Origin: Ilyonectria destructans
Taxonomy: Eukaryota; Ascomycota; Sordariomycetes; Hypocreales; Nectriaceae
Length of the DNA: 64,000 nucleotides
Direction: 5' to 3'
Assembly: GCA_020740775.1 (NCBI GenBank)
Contig: JAHEWK010000044.1
Coordinates: forward strand, 1 to 64,000
The notes under the pieces were generated by a model. The model worked only from the letters and a program-made list of their open reading frames with translations. It had not been told where the DNA came from and ran no database searches. The translations under genes were made by a program, and so were the position numbers. Positions 44,253 through 53,757 of the stretch are shown piece by piece. Within the stretch, counting starts at the first letter, position 1. Every line of letters starts with the position of its first letter.

Positions 44253-44668
44253 ATAACGTATATGATAAGCCAATGCACCAAACAAGTGAGTGCACCACTT
44301 ATACTGTACAGCTAAAAGTTATAATTTTCAATTTCCTAAAATAAGCTATATAACTCTAGGGATTTTAGGGGATTAATTTAGATATTTAAATAAAAAAGTC
44401 ATAAGATGGTATTTTTTCTAGACTTTTAAAAATTTTATGTAGCTTTTTAAAAATAAAAATAAGAAAAAGAAAAGTGTGAATAAGATTTTTTTAAAAGTCT
44501 AGGAAATTTTATCATTATTATTATTAAATTAATAGATTCATGGTTTAAATTATAGCCACTTTAAGCCTAGTTTAGATTTTTAAGAAACTTTTTAAAAATT
44601 GGGTTTTAAGGTGTAAAACTGCTTGGTGCACTCACTTGTCTGGTGCACTCGCTTATCACATACGTTAT
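44253..44668. mobile_element. AT-rich MITE with about 45-bp TIRs
   Basis: The left end ACGTATATGATAAGCCAATG and the reverse complement of the right end ACGTATGTGATAAGCGAGTG continue similarly through CAAGTGAGTGCACC, so TIRs of about 45 bp enclose about 330 bp of AT-rich, non-coding DNA. TA precedes and follows the ends. A TIR-like relic of the same family lies at 44960-44990. Confidence 0.75.
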
Positions 44669-44681
44669 AGCATTTACTATG

Positions 44682-44931
44682 TGTTGGATTGAGACCTCAT
44701 GTGGCGGCATAATATGCATCTCTATGCCATGTGGAATCAACTAGAAGCTGCTTGCTAAGCTGGTGGCAATAGGGGGCAACTTTTATCTTTGGTGGCGATA
44801 TTCCTATCCCTTTGAGTATAAAACAGGGCCTCTATGACCCTCAATTAATAGAGGAACAACCTTCTCAATGGATATGTATGATCTTGATCAATAACTCCTG
44901 CTATTGCATATAGCAAATTGCGTATCCAACA
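44682..44931 (+). mobile_element. Solo LTR 3
   Basis: A 250-bp LTR with ends TGTTGGAT ... ATCCAACA and the perfect 5-bp duplication CTATG (44677-44681 and 44932-44936). Very similar to solo LTR 1, so the same family. Confidence 0.92.
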
Positions 44932-45149
44932 CTATGCGATAAGGAAGTGTTTCACTCGCCTATGTGTTTCACTCGCTTATGAACTACGTTATCATAAAAC
45001 AAGAGGTAGAATGAATGTGGTCTGTGCATTATTTATTCCTCCCCTTAGCTCCATCGCTGAAAACTTAGTGCTGGGTCCAACGCTTAAGAGGGCTTGAGGG
45101 ATGCTAGTATTGTGAAATGTCGGGGGTTCATCTACCGCTACTAGTGCTT

Positions 45150-45761
45150 TTACCGGGTGGCAGTTAATCCATCTGCACGCATTACCTCTTCCTGGGCGTT
45201 GTAACCTTGAGTGATGGGACCCTGGGCGATGCGATCTTTGACCTCCTTTTCCTGCTGGATAAGAGCGCAGCAGGAGCACCAGTAGCTGACGCAGCAATCG
45301 TCCGTGCCACTTCCCTGGATACCGAATTGCTCGCGGATCTCTCCTCGCTTCATCATAGCGTAGCTGTTGTCATGAGTTAGATGGCATATAGTCGAGAAAA
45401 GTGATGGTCTTACATCCAACCACAACCAGTCAAACATTGTAGACCACAGTAAATCATGCAATCACGATTGAAGGTGTCGGGAGTTTGCATGTTGAGATTG
45501 CGCATGCGGTACGAGGTCCGTCCGAGCACTATGAAGGTCATATTAGCTTCCCAGCATATTTACCTCTTCTTCGTCCTCCAAACGGCATGTTTCTCGTTGT
45601 CTGCCTTAGGCAGAAAGTAGTCGCTTTAAATCGAGAAATAACTCACAGCTGCAAGGTAGGAAGGTGCTGAGTAAGCAGGTGCCGCAAGGGCCACAACTAC
45701 AGAGGTCATTGGACCACTCCGGGTTTTGGTCATTGCGATCCCGAGAGTAATTCTCAGCCAT
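45150..45761 (-). CDS. PLAC8-family cysteine-rich protein
   Basis: Three exons (45761-45647, 45528-45414 and 45363-45150) give 147 residues. Introns are 45529-45646 (118 bp) and 45364-45413 (50 bp), GT-AG and in phase. The PLAC8 layout is complete: EWSNDLCSCGPCGTCLLSTFLPC, GRTSYRMRNL, CLTGCGW, AMMKRGEIREQFGIQGSG, then DDCCVSYWCSCCALIQQEKEV. PLAC8 proteins are small membrane-associated proteins linked in various eukaryotes to cell size, metal handling or calcium traffic; the fungal role is open. The Cys-rich blocks are probably membrane-embedded. No damage is seen, and it is one of the few intact host genes in this transposon-rich part. Confidence 0.85.
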
Positions 45762-46195
45762 AGTAATGAATTAGTTGATAAATGTTGGTTTCACTAGAGC
45801 TGACTTCGAGACTATTCGAACAAGCCGGGAAAACAGTGAGGACAAGAACAGATCAGATGATAACAAAGAGAGAGAGGCGTAGATGACCCACTTAGGCACT
45901 TTCAGGTGTCCCGTGATAGATATACGTCAGAAACATCAAGCCGTTCATTTTCTGCTTGAGCCACTTAGTCATGGCTAAGATGACGATGCGGGGGGCTCAG
46001 CCATAATACAGTCTCGCTGTAAGTCCGTAACCGAATCTCAGCAGTGGCAGTGGGGTTACATAGAGCCTACTGTACATACTTCCTAAAACATCACTTAAAG
46101 TCCTCATTCGTATTTACTGATATCGGACGGGTCTAACATGAGTGAGAAATCAATAATGGACGCTGAATTGCTTTGGCATGACTAGCCTCTACAGT
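45762..46195. other. 5' flank of the PLAC8 gene
   Basis: No supported gene; promoter region plus the landing site of the truncated LINE. Confidence 0.4.
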
Positions 46196-46925
46196 ACACA
46201 CACACACAATTTATTTCGCCCGGTGGCTTATAACCAATAGGGCACTAGTTGCTATTGTACATATCCGTTTCACAAGCTTTGTCATAATCTCGTAAAAGCC
46301 CATACAGCGTCCATTTTCTGCTTTTGTCTCTTCGTTTTCCATCTCTCTGCCGGGTCTCGTGGGGTTTGTATTATTAGCAAGCTAACTTGAAGGCTATTCT
46401 CCAAGTGTTCAGAGTCCTATCTACGGCGGCTGAAGCGGTGCCTGCTGTCCATGGCACGAGGTGTTTGATGTAGGGTGGGTTAGTAAGAAAGGGTAGGTGA
46501 GGTTTTGCAATCTGTCTTCAACCTTGCGTGTTGTCGAGTCGCCCTGTGGCTATCGCAAATCGTATAGTCGCGCGGACTGCTTCCATATTTGGCGTCCATT
46601 TTGCGTCGTCTGACGGTGACTTTTCTCCCAGGAAGAACGAGATATTTCCTCTTTGTGTCTCTGTGCACTGCAACATTTCGGCTCGGTGTGCCGTCCATTT
46701 GCTGCATCGGAAGAGAAAATGCTCAACCGTCTCTGTCGCTTGTCCACATGCGCATTGCTGTGATGGTACTGCCGTGATCCGAAAGAGGTATGCATTTAGT
46801 CTGGCCATGCCTGCCATGCCTGCCATGCCTGTCCTGAGCTGCGCCAGCACGCTGGCTTCTCTCCATGACAGGCCGTTGTATAGAATGGATGGATGGATTT
46901 TATTTCGCCCGGGGGGACACACCCC
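46196..46925 (-). mobile_element. 5'-truncated LINE copy behind LINE A
   Basis: On the minus strand only the last about 125 codons of a LINE ORF2 remain (C-A-C-G-Q-A-T-E-T-V-E-H-F-L-F-R-C zinc-knuckle-like motif, ending at 46518), followed by a 3' UTR with TGAACACTTGGAGAAT and the end GGGCGAAATAAATTGTGTGT. It is about 70% identical in protein to the C-terminus of LINE A. A 9-bp unit coding A-G-M has multiplied to three copies at 46805-46832. Its 5' break joins directly to the 3' tail of LINE A. Confidence 0.85.
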
Positions 46926-47147
46926 AGAGGGCCTTTGCGCTAAGCTATTTTCGTTTCGTACGGTTCTTCCATAATCACCCGAAGCCCCACAATTTCACTT
47001 TACTGACTGTTCCAATCTGATGTATATGCAGTGACAGGCCTGCTTGAAGGCCAATTTCTCCAAGTGTTCAGCATCCTATCCTCAGCAGCTGAAGCACGGT
47101 CTGCCAAAATGAGACTGTATGATGTTAGTAGGATTCAATCTGAATAG

Positions 47148-50100
47148 TTAGTGTGCCTGAGGCTTCTGGTCCATGTCAAGCCTCCCCGTTGCAATGGCAA
47201 ATTTGATCGTCGCCCGTACTGCCCGCATGTCTGGCGCCCATTTGTCACCGTCAGACGCCGCCTTTCCTCCCAGGAAGTATGATAGGTTTCCCATCTTTGT
47301 CTGTGAGCATCGCAGCATGCCTTCTCGTTGCGCGGTCCATTTTGTGCAGCGGAATAGGAAGTGTTCCACTGTCTCTGATGCTTGCCCGCATTCGCAAGTG
47401 TCCGATTCCATTGCTCCTATCTTGCACAGAAAGCTGTTAAGTCTCGCCATTCCGGTGCGGAGCTGCGACAGTACGTCTGCTTCCTTCCTCTTCAGCGGGT
47501 CATATAGAGTACGGGTATGCTTGCTTGGCAGTGCCGTGTCTATCTGCTTCGAGTATTTCCCGACTCTTTCTGGTAGTGTTCTTGTTTGCCGCTGCTTGGT
47601 TATCGCTAGTCTTATCCTTGTGGATCTTGCTAGATGTGGTGGCACGTCTGGTCTGCATTCTCCTTCTGTGGCCTTCCGCGCTGCTGCTTTGGCTTTTGTT
47701 CCCAGCGCGAAATCCTCTTCTCCTGCTGGAACCCACAACATCCGGAGAGAGTGGCCCTCGTCTTCGAGACGCTTGATATGGTCGTATATTTGCCGTATGA
47801 TCTGTTGGCCGGATTGTTGTCGTGGCCGCCGTATGACTTCTAGTGCGGAGCGGCTGCTCGTCATGACAGTCATATCCCGCCGGCAGAGTCCAGACGGCAT
47901 ACATCTCAATACCATCTCTATAGCTCCTAGCTCGGCGATGTATAGGTTCAGCTCCTCCGTCAATCCGAGAGTGATGGAGTAGCTGGCCACTACCTCGTCA
48001 TCGTTATTGATCGCCGTGTCTCGTACGACACCTCCCATGCCTACCATGCCCCTTCTCTGTGAGGAGCAGGTGGCAATGACTATGCCATCCACCCTCTTTG
48101 CTTCTTCCGCCGCTCTCTCCCGGTCAGGGTCGCACGACACCGGGATACGGTCTCGCCATGGTGGTAACGCGTACTCCCGAATGATCTCCATTCGTTCAGT
48201 GGCTGTTTCCCCTTGTACTTGAGCAATCCTCTGCATCGGCGATACGAATCGGCGACACACTTTCACTTTCAGTGTCGCCAACGGGTGTGTCCTGGGAAGG
48301 GTCCGGAGGTTGATCCAAAACCTTGTTGCCGCTTGCGCATGCCGTTCTTGCACCGATTGGATGCTAGCTTCGGCCTCTGCCACCGCCGTTGCGACGGTCC
48401 GGAAAGCTCCCGTGATCGCCTGTGCTCCGACCATCTGTGCCTTGTCCAGCCAAGCAGCTTCTCTAATGCCACATGAGTGCGTCCACACGCTGGACGCATA
48501 GTCCATGGTGGGAGCTACTGTTGCTACGAACAGTTGTCTCGCCGTCCGCGGTGACAGCATTTTCAGTCTTCTCAAACACATAGCAGCCGAGAGCCCCTTT
48601 GCGGCGGCTCTAGCTATGTGTTCCTTGTACCGCAGTTTCGCGTCCATGACCACTCCCAGGATCTTGGCGCTCGCTTTTGGTTTGACTACTTTTCCTTTGA
48701 TCATGAACGGTTTGTCGCTGGTACGCGCGGCGTTTCGCGTGAAATGCACGATGGCCGTTTTGTCTCCGTTGAACGTCGCACCGCTCCGTCTTTCCCAGCC
48801 CAGTGCTTCGTCTATAATTGATTGGATGCCGGCTCGATTCTCCTCCGCTGTTGGTCCCACTACCCAGGCTGAGTAGTCGTCTACGAATGCCATCGAACCA
48901 CCTTTTGCGTTGATTCTTCTCTGCACTAAATCTGCATTGAAGAACAAGAACAACACCGACGACAGCGGTGATCCTTGCGGGAGACCTGCCTGTGGCAACT
49001 CCCGTAGCTGTGACGTGTGCCCATTTACCACCACGGTGGCCATTCGTTCAGAGCAAAAGGCGTCAATCCATCTCACCAGTCCACCAGGTATGCCTCTCGC
49101 CTTCAGCCTCTCCAGTAGTCGTTCTTTGAACACTCCATTGTAAGCGCCTTTGACGTCGAAACTGATTAGACTGAACACCCTGCCGGCCCTCCATGCCTTA
49201 TAGATCTGCTCCTGCAGCAGTATCAGTGCTTGTTCGGCTGACCTTCGCTTCCTTGCCCCGAAGTGGTTTGCGGGCAGCAGTCCATAGCTCTCCACAACAT
49301 AGGATATCCGCTCTGCAACGACTGCCTCGAGTATCTTGCCCAGTGTTGACAGCAGCGATATCGGTCTCCATGCCTTGGCCACTGTGTAGTCTCCCTTGTC
49401 TGCTTTCTTTAGCGGGATGATCTTCGCACTCCTCCATTGGTGGGGTACCACACCATCCCTGAGGGATGAGTCGAAGAGGTGCAAGACGCGGTATCTAACC
49501 ACTGGCCAAAGCTGTTTCCACACCATTGCTGGCAGACCATCCTCTCCAGGCGCTTTCCAAGGTTTCGCTGCTAGCACTTTTCCTTCAACTTCCTCCATGG
49601 TGAGGTCTGGCATGTGCACTTCCCTCCGTTGCGGTCGGTCACCTTCATCTTCAATCCTGGCCGGCAACGGCGGGAAGAACGTGCTAAACAGCTCCTCTGC
49701 CTGCTCCACCCTATCTTTCGTGGTGGAACCGTCTTGCCTCTTCAAAGGGGGTACCCTGTTGTTCATGATGTCTTTTCCAGGTTTCAAGTATTTGGCCGCC
49801 TTCCATATGTTGACATCTTCTGCCAGGAAATCGTCCCAGTGCAGTTTCTTCTGTTTCCGGATGGCATCATGGTACTCCTTGGATGCTTCCTTGGCCCGTC
49901 TTTCCAGGTCGTGCCTCGTCTGACCTGCTCGCCGCTGTACCCTGGCCTGATTCCGCCAGAACGTATACACCTGCCGAAGTCTTGTCAAATCCTTCGTCCA
50001 CCAGCGCTTCGCGTACGGTACTGGTTGTGCTCGGGGCGTCAGCTCGTGGATCGCCTCGAGGATAACCCTCATTAACTGGTCTGTCTGTTCCTGCACGCCG

Positions 50101-50927
50101 ACAGTCCAGGGAAGCTCTCGGAGATTGTCCTCCACCCTGGTTCTGATTGTTGTCCATGGTGCATTCTTGAACAACAGTCTTTCCGCGGCAATCCGATCAG
50201 GCCTCGCGAGATCGAACGTCGTTTGGATCGCCCGGTGGTCCGATCCGTGTTCTGTCGGGTGTATGGAGCACGTCACCATTTCGTCTGCCACTTCCGCCGT
50301 CGCCAGCACCAGGTCGATTGTGCTTTCCTTGTCGGGGCCTTGCCATGTCTTTGTGCCTCTCGGGAGAAGGCTGCAAAGACCGTGTTCGTTCATGAGGTCG
50401 ATGATCGATTCGGCCTCGCTTTGCCTTGCCAATGGCACGTCGTCTCCTCCCCATAGCCGGTCGTGCTGGTTAAAATCTCCTGCCAGTAAGACGTCCACCA
50501 CCATCCCTGTCCTGCTCCTGAGGTCGAGGATCACCTGGTGCAGGGTATGGCATGTGTGTCGAAGAGTCTGAGGCTTGCCCCCCGGCACGTACACTGACAC
50601 GACCAACACTATTCGGTCCGGAAGTCGTATGGTTGCTGCTGTCAAGTCCGGGGACTGTATTGGTACTTGCTCGGCCTCCAAATCCCTATTCACCCACAAC
50701 ATGCTCCGGATTGGCCATCTGCCATCTCTCCAAATTGTGGGAACCATTTTGATCCATTTGGGGTGTCCCATGGGGACTGTGAGAAGTTTGCCGTCAATTT
50801 TCCGTGCCTGTGGTTCTTGGATCGCTATAACTGCAAAATCTTGGAGTCGCTTATCGTTCATTAGGCTTTCATGTACCATATCCTGTTTTCTCACATTCAG
50901 TTGGATTACCTGAAACATCCTACTCAT
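47148..50927 (-). CDS. LINE A ORF2: endonuclease / reverse transcriptase / RNase H
   Basis: About 1259 residues from the ATG at 50927 that overlaps the ORF1 stop. Order: an apurinic-type endonuclease ([30 protein letters not shown]), then reverse transcriptase ([39 protein letters not shown], and the active-site box FVDD instead of the common YADD), then an RNase H-like domain (ELNLYIAELGAIEMVL), and a terminal C-x-C-G-x(3)-E-T-V-E-H-F-L-x(2)-C knuckle. It copies its own RNA into nicked target DNA. The frame is open much further upstream inside ORF1, but the homology and the conserved overlap favour 50927. No stops are seen, so it may be active. Confidence 0.92.
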   Translation of the reverse strand: MSRMFQVIQLNVRKQDMVHESLMNDKRLQDFAVIAIQEPQARKIDGKLLTVPMGHPKWIKMVPTIWRDGRWPIRSMLWVNRDLEAEQVPIQSPDLTAATIRLPDRIVLVVSVYVPGGKPQTLRHTCHTLHQVILDLRSRTGMVVDVLLAGDFNQHDRLWGGDDVPLARQSEAESIIDLMNEHGLCSLLPRGTKTWQGPDKESTIDLVLATAEVADEMVTCSIHPTEHGSDHRAIQTTFDLARPDRIAAERLLFKNAPWTTIRTRVEDNLRELPWTVGVQEQTDQLMRVILEAIHELTPRAQPVPYAKRWWTKDLTRLRQVYTFWRNQARVQRRAGQTRHDLERRAKEASKEYHDAIRKQKKLHWDDFLAEDVNIWKAAKYLKPGKDIMNNRVPPLKRQDGSTTKDRVEQAEELFSTFFPPLPARIEDEGDRPQRREVHMPDLTMEEVEGKVLAAKPWKAPGEDGLPAMVWKQLWPVVRYRVLHLFDSSLRDGVVPHQWRSAKIIPLKKADKGDYTVAKAWRPISLLSTLGKILEAVVAERISYVVESYGLLPANHFGARKRRSAEQALILLQEQIYKAWRAGRVFSLISFDVKGAYNGVFKERLLERLKARGIPGGLVRWIDAFCSERMATVVVNGHTSQLRELPQAGLPQGSPLSSVLFLFFNADLVQRRINAKGGSMAFVDDYSAWVVGPTAEENRAGIQSIIDEALGWERRSGATFNGDKTAIVHFTRNAARTSDKPFMIKGKVVKPKASAKILGVVMDAKLRYKEHIARAAAKGLSAAMCLRRLKMLSPRTARQLFVATVAPTMDYASSVWTHSCGIREAAWLDKAQMVGAQAITGAFRTVATAVAEAEASIQSVQERHAQAATRFWINLRTLPRTHPLATLKVKVCRRFVSPMQRIAQVQGETATERMEIIREYALPPWRDRIPVSCDPDRERAAEEAKRVDGIVIATCSSQRRGMVGMGGVVRDTAINNDDEVVASYSITLGLTEELNLYIAELGAIEMVLRCMPSGLCRRDMTVMTSSRSALEVIRRPRQQSGQQIIRQIYDHIKRLEDEGHSLRMLWVPAGEEDFALGTKAKAAARKATEGECRPDVPPHLARSTRIRLAITKQRQTRTLPERVGKYSKQIDTALPSKHTRTLYDPLKRKEADVLSQLRTGMARLNSFLCKIGAMESDTCECGQASETVEHFLFRCTKWTAQREGMLRCSQTKMGNLSYFLGGKAASDGDKWAPDMRAVRATIKFAIATGRLDMDQKPQAH

Positions 50928-52230
50928 GCCGGGTAGGATAGAGTTTCGGGCAGCTTCTGCTGAACGACTCGTGCGGTCCACCACAGGGCACACACTTGGG
51001 TACCTGCGTCTGGCACTCACTATGATGATGGCCTTCGGCGGCGCATCTCGCACATACCCGATTCTTGCTGCACGAGAAGGCCTTATGGCCAAGCTCCTGG
51101 CAGTTGTAGCATTGTATCGGTCCGGTTCTCCGCTCGAACGCGTTGGTGTATGCCGATTCACCGGCTGCAAGGAAGTAGCGTTCCTGTAGGAGTCTCCTAG
51201 CATCGCTGTTTTTGGTAAGGTATGCCACCATGGATCCATACGCCTTTGCGCTGTCCTTTCGGCTCAACCAGGCGATCTTTGCAATTTGGATTTCGTTCTC
51301 TTGGCTCAAGGCTTCCATTGCTCCAGGGAGGACCTTGCCTTCCTGGTCAAGGACGGCGGTACGGTTCACATTGTCAACTTTGACGGGGTACAGTTGGTCT
51401 CGGAGCACCCTCGTGCCTGGGGCCTTCTTGGCCTCGATGATCATCTTGATCCTCTTCAATTCTTCCTCATTCCTACCGATGATCCTCAGGCGCTTGGTAT
51501 TTCGTCCATCTCTGGTTACCGCAACACATCGCCAGCTAGGTTGGTCGCTGGATGCTCGCATTTCCTGTTCAATGGTCCTGCGAATGACTGCTGGTGCAGT
51601 ATCTCCAATATGATCCTCGGGCACCCTAGATGTGTCTACTGTGCAGAACATCGGTTCCGGGGTTGCTGATCGGACCGTGGATGGGCTTTGAGTGGTGATA
51701 CTAGCAGGCGTCATTCTAGCAGCATCTGCATATGTCTGACCAGGCGACCTTGCTGCATGAGCATTGTTTAAGGTGTCCAGTTGTAGCCGGGTCTGCTCCA
51801 ACTCGCTGCAAACCTGGGTAAGCTGCTCTCGGACTTGAGATAATTCTTGTGCCATCTGGGCCGTGGTCCTAGTGACTTCTTCAGCCATGCGGTCGCTAAG
51901 TTTTGTAAACTCGAGCTGAAACTCTGCCTTCATCGTTGCCATTCTCTTATTGAAGTCTTGTTCTAGGAGTCGTTCCAGACCCTGGATTGCCTCCGTCATG
52001 CTGCCAGCTGCCTTAGGCATGGTCCTTTTCTTAGTTCTGGTGTGACTCAGAGCTTCCTCACTGCTCTCCTCCTCCTGCCATTCCATATCACCATTTTGCT
52101 GTTCGGATTCCAATGCCCTCGTCGTTCTGGTCCTTTTACGCAGGGGACGATGATATCCCCCGCCCGGAACATCCGGTTCGCCTTCCATGACGACAATGAC
52201 GTCTGAAGCGGGGTTCGCAACACCAGACAT
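50920..52230 (-). CDS. LINE A ORF1: gag-like RNA-binding protein
   Basis: A 436-residue frame with a charged N-terminus, a likely coiled coil in the middle (about residues 95-155, MAQELSQVREQLTQVCSELE), a degenerate RNA-binding region and three CCHC-type knuckles at the end ([43 protein letters not shown]). Such proteins coat the element RNA. Its stop codon lies inside the sequence ATGAGTAG, which also contains the ORF2 start, so ORF2 is probably translated by reinitiation. Confidence 0.9.
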   Translation of the reverse strand: MSGVANPASDVIVVMEGEPDVPGGGYHRPLRKRTRTTRALESEQQNGDMEWQEEESSEEALSHTRTKKRTMPKAAGSMTEAIQGLERLLEQDFNKRMATMKAEFQLEFTKLSDRMAEEVTRTTAQMAQELSQVREQLTQVCSELEQTRLQLDTLNNAHAARSPGQTYADAARMTPASITTQSPSTVRSATPEPMFCTVDTSRVPEDHIGDTAPAVIRRTIEQEMRASSDQPSWRCVAVTRDGRNTKRLRIIGRNEEELKRIKMIIEAKKAPGTRVLRDQLYPVKVDNVNRTAVLDQEGKVLPGAMEALSQENEIQIAKIAWLSRKDSAKAYGSMVAYLTKNSDARRLLQERYFLAAGESAYTNAFERRTGPIQCYNCQELGHKAFSCSKNRVCARCAAEGHHHSECQTQVPKCVPCGGPHESFSRSCPKLYPTRHE

Positions 52231-52391
52231 CCGCCAAAGGCCTGAATCTCCGCCAAGCGGTTACCGGGTATTTCAAAAGTTATAAAGAAGATAAATAATG
52301 AGATTTCGAGAAGTGTTGACTCCCAAAGGGCGAAATCCTCCCCTATTTTTCTTTCCCGTTGTATAGTTGTCGAGTGTGCTTGCCTGGTACA

Positions 52392-53592
52392 GTTTTGGGC
52401 ATAATTAGCTTCCTATTATGTAACACACTCCAAACTTTAACACTGCCCCGCACAGTACCAATCTCGAGCTTTACGCACTGTATACATGTAGGATGAATGC
52501 GCCTTCCGGAATAATGATTTACCGTCGCCTAATCGTGACAGGCGAGGTGGCGAGGCCCTGCCACTGGCCCCATACGTAGCAAACCCAAACCTTGCATCCT
52601 CCTCAAATGGCACCGAGACTATCTAAGATCCAGCGAATCGAACTCCAGAACGTCATCATATGTAAGCTGCAGGGCAACGAAGATGTTAACGACGAGGACA
52701 TAGCTACGATTATCTCTTGCACTTCGCGAACCGTCCGTAACGCACGATCGAACATCCTTCAATATAGCACAATCGACGCCCCTCGGAGTGCTTCAGGTCG
52801 ACCCAGAAAAGTAATAGAAAATATATGTCTTGCTTTACAGAACAAGTTGGATCAGGATTCTTGCATGAGCCAAGAAGCCCAGGCTGAGGTTCTCTATAAA
52901 CAATATGGCGTGAATGTGTCCCGATATACGGTTGTAGAACCCTAAAACGAGTCGGATGGACTAAGAAAGTCACACAAAATATCGCAAAAGAGTGTAATTA
53001 AGATCTACGAGACGACTATATAGAGAGATGATCCTATTACAAGCCCGAACAAATGGTTTTTATTGATGAAAGCGGAAGCAACCGTGGTCTGGCGATCTTG
53101 GGGAGGGGGTACGCTCCTAAAGGTGCGACACCCATGCAGATCAAACGATTCCATCGAGGCAAAAGGGTTTAGTTTCTACTAGCATATACTGTGGACGGTG
53201 TGATCTATTCCAAGGTGTATAAAGAAAATATGGATGTTCAGGTATTCGAGGGTTTTCTCGAACGTCTATTGCCGTATTGCAGCAGATACCCCGAGCCAAG
53301 ATCTATCGTATTCATGGACAATACCTCATTCCACTTCTTCTCTCCTAGGATCAAGGAGATATTTGCCAACGCAGGTGTGATAGCAGAATACCAACCTCCG
53401 TATTCGCCAGACTTGAACCCGATCGAGTATTTATTCGGCTCGGTCAATAATCGCGTTAGGAAGAGATCCCGGGAGGGTGAAGATCTTATCCAGGCTGACT
53501 TCAAGTCGTATATGCGAATGCAGATCAGAGTTGTTGGGCAGGACAAGAAAATTGCGAGGGGGCATTTTCGAAAGGCCCAGATCTTATGTTAA
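52392..53592 (+). pseudogene. Dead Tc1/mariner-like transposase
   Basis: An element end TA-CAGTTTTGGGCATAATTAGC (52390-52411) lies 200 bp before the ATG at 52607. The transposase begins with a helix-turn-helix part (SKIQRIELQ ... NDEDIATIISCTSRTVRNA). Near 52935 a one-base shift breaks the frame, and stops follow: TAA near 53000, TGA near 53026 and TAG near 53170. The catalytic triad is still readable: FIDESG (first Asp), VFMDNTSFH (second Asp) and YSPDLNPIEYLF (Glu), in the last frame to 53592. Each stop can be explained by C to T at a Gln or Arg codon. The right end of the element was not found. Confidence 0.85.
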
Positions 53593-53757
53593 AGAAACTC
53601 TATAGTAGAAGAATATCTGTAACCATCTATTGCGTCTTTGCCCTCTCCCGCTGTTTCACCCATGACCTAACATCACAAACATAACGCCAGGCGCCACAGA
53701 TACAGCCACCGGCTACTCCCGAGCGGATCTTCCGCGCTCCACAAATCCCGTCTCCCT

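Larger units (their letters stand above)
46926..52330 (-). mobile_element. LINE A: full-length non-LTR retrotransposon
   Basis: Two overlapping ORFs on the minus strand, a 3' UTR and a 3' tail of ATCC repeats (GGGCGAAATAAAATCCATCC, near 46890-46915). The gene order (gag-like ORF1, then ORF2 with endonuclease, reverse transcriptase and RNase H) is that of fungal Tad1/I-type LINEs. Both ORFs are uninterrupted. The exact 5' end is not defined; the leader begins somewhere before 52260. Confidence 0.9.

Noticed and set aside
47173..50913. Numerous plus-strand frames opposite LINE A ORF2
   Set aside because: They are shadows of the GC-rich coding strand of the reverse transcriptase gene.
50928..51239. 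Upstream extension of LINE A ORF2
   Set aside because: The frame is open inside ORF1, but homology to other LINE endonucleases and the conserved ATGAGTAG overlap place the start at 50927.
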